This document shows positions 57,510-64,000 of a stretch of 64,000 nucleotides of DNA, in pieces (the first letter of the stretch is position 1; each line of letters opens with the position of its first letter). Position numbers and translations under genes: made by a program. Origin of the DNA: Anaspis maculata (Eukaryota > Arthropoda > Insecta > Coleoptera > Scraptiidae); the NCBI GenBank assembly GCA_949128115.1, contig OX421966.1:67825416-67889415 (forward strand). Reading direction: 5' to 3'. The notes beneath the pieces are model-generated. The model did no database searches and had not been told where the DNA came from. It saw only the letters and a list, made by a program, of their open reading frames with translations.

Positions 57510-57785
57510 TGTTCTTGGACGAAATAAGACTACTCACGGGTCTACTCACTGGACATTGCGAAGTGAGTTACCACCTGCAAAAAAATGTGTAGGCAAAACT
57601 CACCTATTTGCAGGCTTTGTGCATCGGCAGATGAAACCACCGTGCACCTACTCTGCGAGTGCGAAGCACTGGCACAGAAAAGACTTACGCTGCTGGGAGG
57701 TGTGAAACTGACACCCGCAGACATCAGAGGTGAGTCTCCCAAGGAAATCATTCGATTCGGTGAGGAGGTGGATTTCCTGGGACAT
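57510..57785 (+). pseudogene. Non-LTR retrotransposon RNase H C-terminal scrap
   Basis: The + strand reads LLTGHCEVSYHLQK, a one-base frameshift, then MCRQNSPICRLCASADETTV and HLLCECEALAQKRLTLLGG, the Cys-rich end of the RNase H domain in R1/jockey-type elements. Frame continues to about DIRGESPKEIIRFGEEVDFL. A (CAACGA)n tract at 57472-57500 precedes it. Isolated fragment. Confidence 0.8.
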
Positions 57786-58429
57786 CAAATAGAAGCATGG
57801 TCACGCTCAAAAGATCTTATAGGTCGCAGTGCAGAAAAGATCCTCCGAGACCAAACGACCACCTCTAATCTACAATCTACAAGTAGGAGGACACAGGGGC
57901 ACATTTCGTGGCCTCACTTTCAAATATTTTCATCAATGTCTGAAGAAGTGTGCCGCATTCCTTCATGGAAGGAGGTATCTGCGTTCAAATGATGAGGCGC
58001 TGGATTTTGATAGCTTCTTCTCCTCTAATTTTGAAACAAGTTATTCGATTTCTTTTGTAGACTGTATATTTTCATCTTCCAAGTTACCAAGAATAATTCA
58101 TGCGAAAAATACTGAATTTTCAACAGTATGCTCATCGATATCTCCGGCGAAAGACTTCAGCAGGAAATGAGCAATATGTCGCGTGAAAAACCGAGACCTT
58201 GTCGCGATCCAGTGTAAACATGCGGTTCCACCGCAATTTTTTGGTAATCGTGTCACATAATAAACCGCAAGTTTTCAATCCATAAAGATACCAATGCGAA
58301 CAAGCAATAAAGAAAAAGTAATTTCGGCACGCAATGTACGAACGCAGACTATACGAGCATAAATAAGTATTATAGGTGTACGGAGAATTAATGGGAATAT
58401 TTTCGAGAGTCGCAATATGCAATTATTAC
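57786..58429. other. No gene supported; one shared segment
   Basis: Bases 57797-57852 (AAAAGATCTTATAGGTCGCA region) recur in reverse orientation at about 61700-61760. Otherwise nothing is recognised. Confidence 0.5.
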
Positions 58430-58930
58430 GTGTGTGTGTTCCAGTACCATGGGCATCGGATCGGTTTTGCGTCAAGCGCGGGGGAGAGCGGTAGGCCGGC
58501 AGGGAGGGCAGGTGAGGGGGCTGGTGGCGTGCAGTCAGTCCTGACGGTGGTAACGGGACCCAAGGCCCTCCTGTGCCACGCCGAGCCCGCAGGCCGACAA
58601 CTTTCCTCTCGCAAGGCCGCCGTCCGGCGACCGAGAGCGCTCTTCTTGTAATGCGGGGAGAGCGAGAGATGCTGTGTTGTTGTTTCCTCGTCGTCGTCGT
58701 CGTCTCGCGCGGGCTTCGTCACTACCGCACCACCGACCGCACCGCCGGGGCCTCCAGTGAGTCGCTCTGATGACATTGACGGGCGCGCGGACGAAAAACC
58801 GGCAATTAGCGGCCTGGTGCAACGCTTTTAATCTGTGCAGATTGTTAAATGCTGCAACCGCGGCGCTGCATGAGAAATTGTGGTAATGACAGTGCGAAAT
58901 GCTCATCGGTCCTCATTTTTGAGCTTTTAT
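58430..58930. other. G/C- and CpG-rich island without assigned gene
   Basis: The stretch around 58450-58780 stands out from the AT-rich background (for example GCGGTAGGCCGGCAGGGAGG, and a (GTC)n run near 58695). Long overlapping ORFs in several frames reflect base composition. It may be a host CpG-rich exon or promoter, or a foreign segment; no motif decides. Confidence 0.45.
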
Positions 58931-58938
58931 CGTGGACC

Positions 58939-59717
58939 CAGGGCCGGCAACAATAGTGGTGCTGACGTGCTCGAGCACCACACGTAACCCAAAGAGGTCG
59001 TGCTGAGCACCACATGTTGCGAATACAAAAACTGAAATTAGCGCCATAGCACTCCAGTTTACCAATTTTGAGATTTTTTGTTTTATTTTGAAAGTTTTAT
59101 TTATCTATTATTAGGCACCCCTATTATTATACAGGTGTCCCAGAATGGGGTAGTTAACGATCTATGGAAGTCAAGAAGACCTCTACATTATTTTTTTGCG
59201 AAAGCTTAATATTAATAACCGAGATGAAGCTCTTCAAAGTTTGACTTTTTCATTGGTTTTTCATGAATAATTTATAAACGGGTCAAAGTGTTTGGCTGAA
59301 ATTTGCCAGAGACTTGTTTTGAATGATGCCCTACCTATTGGCATAATTTTACTTGAATCCAACCAGTAGTGAAACAGATAAGAATTGAAATAAAAAAAGT
59401 TCGAATGCCGAAAAAAATATGTAGGGGCCTCTAATTTCTACCGGGCTATCTCCCATAGACGTTTGGCTGCTTCATTTTGGGACAGCCTGTATAGCATATT
59501 TTATTTAAATATGACGTATGCCTGAATATATTTTTTTAAGAGCCTGCGTATAGTATATTTCATTCAAATATGTATGACGTGTGCCTGAATTTTTTTTTAA
59601 GTTTAATTAAAATTTGAAAAAAAATCGCCTGCGACGCTGATACTCCCCTCCTCAGTTCTTTTTCTGAAATATTCAATAGTCAGCACCACACGTTTAAATC
59701 CAAAGTTGCCGGCCCTG
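58939..59717. mobile_element. hAT-type element with 8-bp target duplication
   Basis: 779-bp element with perfect 13-base ends CAGGGCCGGCAAC / GTTGCCGGCCCTG, flanked by exact CGTGGACC (58931-58938, 59718-59725). No transposase. A smaller MITE is nested at 59132-59489, and a diverged ~75-base direct duplication (TATTTxAxTxAAATATG...CCTGAAT) lies at 59493-59605. Confidence 0.95.
59132..59489. mobile_element. TA-flanked MITE nested in the hAT element
   Basis: 358-bp element, ends CAGGTGTCCCAGAATG and complement of CAGGCTGTCCCAAAATG, flanked by TA (59130-59131, 59490-59491). Same terminal style as the elements at 34337 and 47723. Confidence 0.8.
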
Positions 59718-59725
59718 CGTGGACC

Positions 59726-60276
59726 TGTATGGTTAAACTCGACCGCCGAGCGCGGTATCCAGGCCGAACAATAAATACCTCCGATATGGACTCTACCATG
59801 GTAGATGATACAATTATGGGAAGTCCGCGAAAGCCTACGGGGAGTTTACAAGTTTCATCTGAATTGGTGTAGCATTGTTGCATAATTTGCAATTGATGCT
59901 TTGGCTTAATCATGATAAATTGCCGAACTTTATTGGATAAGAATAAGAACTCAACTTTGACACATGACGGTTGGTGCCAGAGCAGGGTCTACGCCACAGA
60001 GTAGGCCAGAGTGTTTGGTATACCCAGAGAGGAAGGTAGGCGGGATTTTTTATCCGCAGTTATAGTTAGGGTTGCCAAATTCAGAGGCCGCTTCGAGCGC
60101 TGAAGTGCAGTGACGTTGCTAGGCAACGGTTCAAGAGGCCCGAAAGCGCGGGGTCCATGCTAGCTTGTTTATTTTCAAATTTTTTACACTTAAAATCAGT
60201 CTACAGAAATGTTAACGAAAAATCGCGATATTTTTCTGAAAACATTTTTGTATACCTCTTACCTCTCCTCTCCCAC
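59726..60276. other. No gene seen
   Basis: Nothing recognised between the hAT element and the right LTR-like arm. Confidence 0.45.
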
Positions 60277-61403
60277 TGTCGTGGGGTCGTTGATTTGAGC
60301 CGTGTATAGTAGAACTGTGGGACCGCTCGGAGTTTGTGTCGTGGACTACATTTTCTTTTGAATAGTCGGGCGTTCGCAAAGAAGAATTACATAAAGCCCG
60401 GCTGGCGCCTTTATATAAATTTTAATTGCCATCTGTCCATAGAACATTCGACTTCTGCTCACCGACAAACATAAACTGAGCCTGGAGCACTTGATGAACG
60501 GAATCGTTCGTCATAATAAGAGCAATGCAAAAAGAATAGTCCAGATATAAGAAACGCAGCCTTTGAAAATAGATTCATAACAGGAAGAGCTCCGCACACA
60601 CCGGCTCACGAACTTAGATTGTAGGCAACAGGGAACCCAACAGAAAAGAGAGAGGAAGCTCAAAGTCACTCACCCCTTTTTCGGTGTCTAGACGCTGGCT
60701 TAACCCTAACATAACCTATAACACTAACTTAAATGTTGAATCTGATGAATACACGGTAAGAATCTCGAACCACGCTCCCCAAATAAAGTTTAAATGTTGG
60801 TCAAGGTGTAGAATCAGGTGTTCATCGGAGTATTGATGTGTGATGGCTTTGGAATAATCATAAGGGGAAACTCATCTCTTGATGAACACTTTGGAAGACT
60901 CAGTTATCTTAGTTACCAGCGTTAAGGTAGTAGGGTCAGGCATAGAAACGAGCCTTTATTTAAACACTTTGACATGTAAATAGAAGTCAATGTAATGATT
61001 TTATGTTACAAATAATTTCTGTGTCTTACTGCGTTCAAACTAGAGGGTAATGCGATCTCAACAAGCCCAGGAGCTCTATCCTCGAACCACAAGAAGGGAG
61101 CACAGCAGGATAGTGTCCTGAAACTAGACGATCACCGACCAAAGCAGTCCCAAAAGCGGGAAAAGTGAATTAATTCAAATAAATTGTAATCAATTGGAGT
61201 ATCTTGGGTTGCCTAACCAGCCAGACGCATACGCTTAAAAGAGACCACAACACAAAATCAGGTCTCAGATGAAAGAGTTGAAAAAACTAGAACGATTGCA
61301 TAGGGTCTTGTAATATTACTTAGCTCGTGGCGGGCGCTGCGGTTATAATTAAGAACGACAATGACATCAGAAGGGCAAATTTTCACGGGCTATACTCTAT
61401 ACA
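60277..61403 (-). repeat. LTR-like inverted arm, right (1127 bp)
   Basis: Reverse complement of 56352-57478, with the same length and only scattered substitutions. Immediately to its right (61404-61409) there is a short spacer, then the target duplication of the hAT element at 61418. Confidence 0.88.
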
Positions 61404-61546
61404 CTCATAGAAAGGACTAGTGATGGGCACTATCGATAAATTTCACTATCGAATGATCGACTATCGAATGACTGAAACTATCGAATGATTCATTCAAATT
61501 CATTCATTCTCATAAATCCGTTGAATTCATTTATTTGCTATCGATT

Positions 61547-61618
61547 CATTAATTCATTCATTCATTCATTCGTTCATTCATTCATTCATTCATTCATTTA
61601 TTCGTTCATTCATTCATT
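61547..61618. repeat. (ATTC)n microsatellite, first tract
   Basis: About 70 bases of CATTCATTC tetranucleotide repeat with TTCG interruptions, within the hAT element. Confidence 0.9.
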
Positions 61619-62204
61619 TGAACGTGCTATGGAATTATTCGATAGCTGACAACTATCGAATAATTCGATAGTATTCATTCGATAGTGCCCATCACTAGTT
61701 GGAGGATCCTTCCTGCACTGCGACCTATAAGATCTTTTGTGCGTAACCATGCGAGTTCTGGAACTCAGTCCCTTAATTATTAGACCAAGAGCTAGCAACG
61801 TTTTTTTGCACTCATTTGATAAAGGTCTGTTCCCATTTTAAAATGTTCAAGTACAGTTTCTGTCTACAAAAGTATTTGTTATTCAGTTACTTTGTTTACA
61901 GTTACTAAGTTTAAATTTGATATTTTTCTTTATTTATTTTGATTTCATTGACTTACCTATAAAAATCAATAAGAAATTGAATACATTATAAAATTGTACA
62001 TCTCATAATTCATTCCAAAAAATCGACTGGAAATCAATATGTTTAATTCATTCATTGCTGATTCCATAGAACATAAAAAACTGATAATTATACATAGGTA
62101 TAACAAACATTTTTATTACAAGTCAAAATTCATCCATTCATTCGTTCATCAATTAATTCTGTTTCGCATTCAAAATTATTCAGTTCATCTGTTAAATCCA
62201 CTTG

Positions 62205-62455
62205 TATATTGAATCATCCATCCATTTATTCGTTCAGTCATTCATTCGTTCGTGCATTCATCCATCAGTTTGTTTATTCATTCATTCATTTGTTCATCCA
62301 TTCGTTTATTCATTCGTTCATTCATTCATTCATGTATTCGTTCATTCATTCATTCATTCATTCATTCATTTATTCATTCATTCATTCATTCATTCATTCA
62401 TTCATTCATTCATTAATTCATTCATTCATTCATTCGTTCATTCATTCATTTGAAC
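62205..62455. repeat. (ATTC)n microsatellite, second tract
   Basis: About 250 bases of CATT repeats with scattered variants. The FIHSFIHS-type ORFs of 83-90 codons are translations of this simple repeat and not genes. Confidence 0.95.
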
Positions 62456-62649
62456 GTGCTATCGAATTATTCGATAGCTGACAACTATCGAATAATTCGA
62501 TAGTATTCATTCGATAGTGCCCATCACTAGAAAGGACCACCAGATTCCTGCGGTTGAAAAGTAGTCCCGAGCATTACCCGCGAAATTTGAAATTCCAGTT
62601 AGAAATTCCAGCGGAAATATGATGCTTATTTCCGCTAATCTCAGCTGAG

Positions 62650-64000
62650 TTTTTTTTTTATATCAACACCAATGAAATTTTACAATCTGCCCGTACAGGC
62701 AATAAGTAAAAGGTACAAAAAACAAAATAAATCAGCGTTGGTTAGAACATTACAATAAATGCCTAACATAATGACAAACATTCCAAAATAAACAAGTTAT
62801 TCAGAATTGTACAAACCAAATTAAAATTAACACTCATTTAATGGACTTTCACCTATAAAACAGTTCCAAAGGAGTACATCTCTTCAGACGGTATGTCGTC
62901 TGACTGTTATCGAGCAGTCCCACCGCCAGTGGGTTGGGGTGTTGTGCTAGCCTGGCAAGGTACTTTGAGCTGGTGCTGCGCGCCTCTTGGAGCACTGTCG
63001 GAATTTTCAAATCGTTATATAATGTGTTGTTCGAAACAAACCACGGGGCATCAGCTATTGTTCGGAGTGCTTTTGACTGGAATCGTTGAAGGATGTCGAG
63101 ATTTGAGGCGCTTGCCGTTCCCCAAAGTTGAACACCGTACATCCAAACTGGCTTCAGGATGGTCTTGTACACAGTCAGTTTACTGCTTAACGAGAGCTTC
63201 GAGTTTCTTCCGATCAGCCAGGACAGCTTCGAAAACTTGATGCCCAACTGTTTTCTCTTGGTGAAAATATGATCTCTCCAGTTAAGACGCCGGTCAAGAT
63301 GCATGCCCAGGTACTTGGCTTTTTCGGTTTGAGGGAGCTGAGATCCGTTCAGCGTGACAACAGGACAAGTCTCTTTTCGAAGTGTGAATGTTACGTGCTG
63401 GGATTTAACCTCGTTGGCTTTGATACGCCATCGCTTAAGCCATGCTTGTAGACTGTTCAGCGCTTCTTGAAGTTTCATACTGGCATTGTCTGGGGCGTCA
63501 CTGACAGCCAAAATGGCTGTATCATCGGCGAACGTGGTCATTGTCGAGTCTGCCGTAGTTGGGATATCGGCGGTGAATATAAGATATAATGCAGGGCCCA
63601 GGACACTGCCCTGTGGGACACCAGCTTCAACAGGATACAGCTCCGTGACTTCCCCTCGATATTTCACCATAAAATATCTGTTCGATAAATACGATCGCAG
63701 TACCTGGTAAAATGTTGCAGGAAGCTGATTTTTCAATTTGTAGAGTAGCCCCTGATGCCATACTCTATCGAAAGCTTGCGTCACGTCGAGGAAAGCAGCG
63801 GAGCAGTACTTCTTCTTTTCGAAAGTCTCGTTAACCACTTGAACTACCCGATGGATTTGTTCGATGGTGGCATGTTGTTCACGGAAACCGAATTGATGTT
63901 TTGGGATGATATTGAATTTGTCAAGTTGTGTCTTCAACCTCCCGAAAAACAATTTTTCGAACAGCTTGGACAGCACGGGCAAAAGGCTGATGGGGCGATA
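62650..64000 (-). mobile_element. Jockey-type non-LTR retrotransposon, 3' part, runs off the window
   Basis: A poly-T run at 62650-62659 is the poly(A) tail of a - strand element. About 190 bases of 3' UTR follow, then the RT gene to the window end. The 5' part lies to the right. Confidence 0.9.
62849..63982 (-). CDS. Non-LTR retrotransposon reverse transcriptase (jockey-type), C-terminal 377+ codons
   Basis: The frame is open to the window edge side and shows ordered RT blocks: LSKLFEKLFFGRL, HQFGFREQHATIEQIHRVVQ, AFLDVTQAFDRVWHQGLLYK (first catalytic Asp), GVPQGSVLGPALYLIF, TTFADDTAILAV (catalytic Asp-Asp), KYLGMHLDRRLNWRDHI and APWFVSNNTLYNDL, ending in ELFYR with a stop at 62849-62851. 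It copies element RNA at the nicked target. No stop or frameshift is seen in this part, so the element may be young. The upstream endonuclease is outside the window. It is distinct from the relic at 46872-49356, though of the same clade. Confidence 0.9.
   Translation of the reverse strand: MPVLSKLFEKLFFGRLKTQLDKFNIIPKHQFGFREQHATIEQIHRVVQVVNETFEKKKYCSAAFLDVTQAFDRVWHQGLLYKLKNQLPATFYQVLRSYLSNRYFMVKYRGEVTELYPVEAGVPQGSVLGPALYLIFTADIPTTADSTMTTFADDTAILAVSDAPDNASMKLQEALNSLQAWLKRWRIKANEVKSQHVTFTLRKETCPVVTLNGSQLPQTEKAKYLGMHLDRRLNWRDHIFTKRKQLGIKFSKLSWLIGRNSKLSLSSKLTVYKTILKPVWMYGVQLWGTASASNLDILQRFQSKALRTIADAPWFVSNNTLYNDLKIPTVLQEARSTSSKYLARLAQHPNPLAVGLLDNSQTTYRLKRCTPLELFYR

Larger units (their letters stand above)
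61418..62529. mobile_element. hAT-type element with 8-bp duplication and internal second terminus
   Basis: Ends TAGTGATGGGCACTATCGA and complement, flanked by exact GAAAGGAC (61410-61417, 62530-62537). The last 90 bases, including a complete right terminus (GCCCATCACTA), also occur at about 61605-61695 inside the element. Between them lie about 55 bases matching 57797-57852 in reverse and two (ATTC)n tracts. This suggests two copies of one MITE fused, or an insertion captured within it. Confidence 0.85.

Noticed and set aside
57376..57705. ORF with a DNDNDND tract
   Set aside because: Arises from a short (CAACGA)n repeat and runs out of frame over the RNase H scrap.
62202..62481. Long ORFs rich in FIHSFIHS repeats
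   Set aside because: They are translations of the (ATTC)n microsatellite, open in several frames for that reason.

Overview
This is a repeat-dominated stretch of an insect (arthropod) nuclear genome. It is AT-rich, has short introns with GT...AG ends and AATAAA poly(A) signals, and carries remnants of Tc1/mariner, hAT, Penelope, Ty3/Gypsy, BEL/Pao and several non-LTR retrotransposon lineages. I cannot name the species. No tRNA, rRNA, CRISPR or prokaryote-type operon was recognised.

The host genes I can support are a tandem family on the + strand between about 22.2 and 32.9 kb. They encode small, secreted, cysteine-rich proteins built only from integrin-beta-type EGF (I-EGF) stalk modules. 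Copy B (25219-25866, 198 aa in two exons) is intact. Copy A (22321-23460) has an intronic MITE and a frameshift that replaces the last module. Copy C (30672-31238, 155 aa) has lost the last module cleanly. Copy D (32340-32850) keeps the promoter and a decayed 3' exon only. The upstream regions are conserved and rich in GATA-type motifs. The proteins have a signal peptide but no integrin head, transmembrane segment or cytoplasmic tail.

The rest is layered transposable elements. Region 0-14 kb: foldback repeats, a split Tc1/mariner transposase relic, a ~120-bp minisatellite interrupted by a 1-kb hairpin element, and a Gypsy RT scrap. Region 14-22 kb: a Penelope-like element with an inverted partial copy of its own 3' end, itself hit by a hAT MITE, a TA-flanked foldback and a hairpin-within-a-hairpin, all bracketed by inverted CACCGAC minisatellites. 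Region 26-36 kb: CTATAGG-rich repeats, non-LTR RT scraps and a TA-flanked palindrome. Region 39-50 kb: Gypsy and BEL/Pao remains, a second copy of the 1-kb composite hairpin, and a recent 2.5-kb tandem duplication. A non-LTR element here has a 13-bp target-site duplication and two later transposon insertions, so the order of events can be read. Region 51-64 kb: a 1.1-kb palindrome, a 2-kb element with CAGTAGT-rich ends and a possible captured exon, a pair of 1127-bp inverted LTR-like arms, hAT elements with exact 8-bp duplications, and a jockey-type retrotransposon with an intact visible RT that runs off the right end.

Main points for follow-up: the head-less I-EGF secreted family with shared promoter, and the repeated finding of TA-flanked palindromic transposons inserted exactly at the dyad centre of other palindromic transposons, with one such composite present at two loci.
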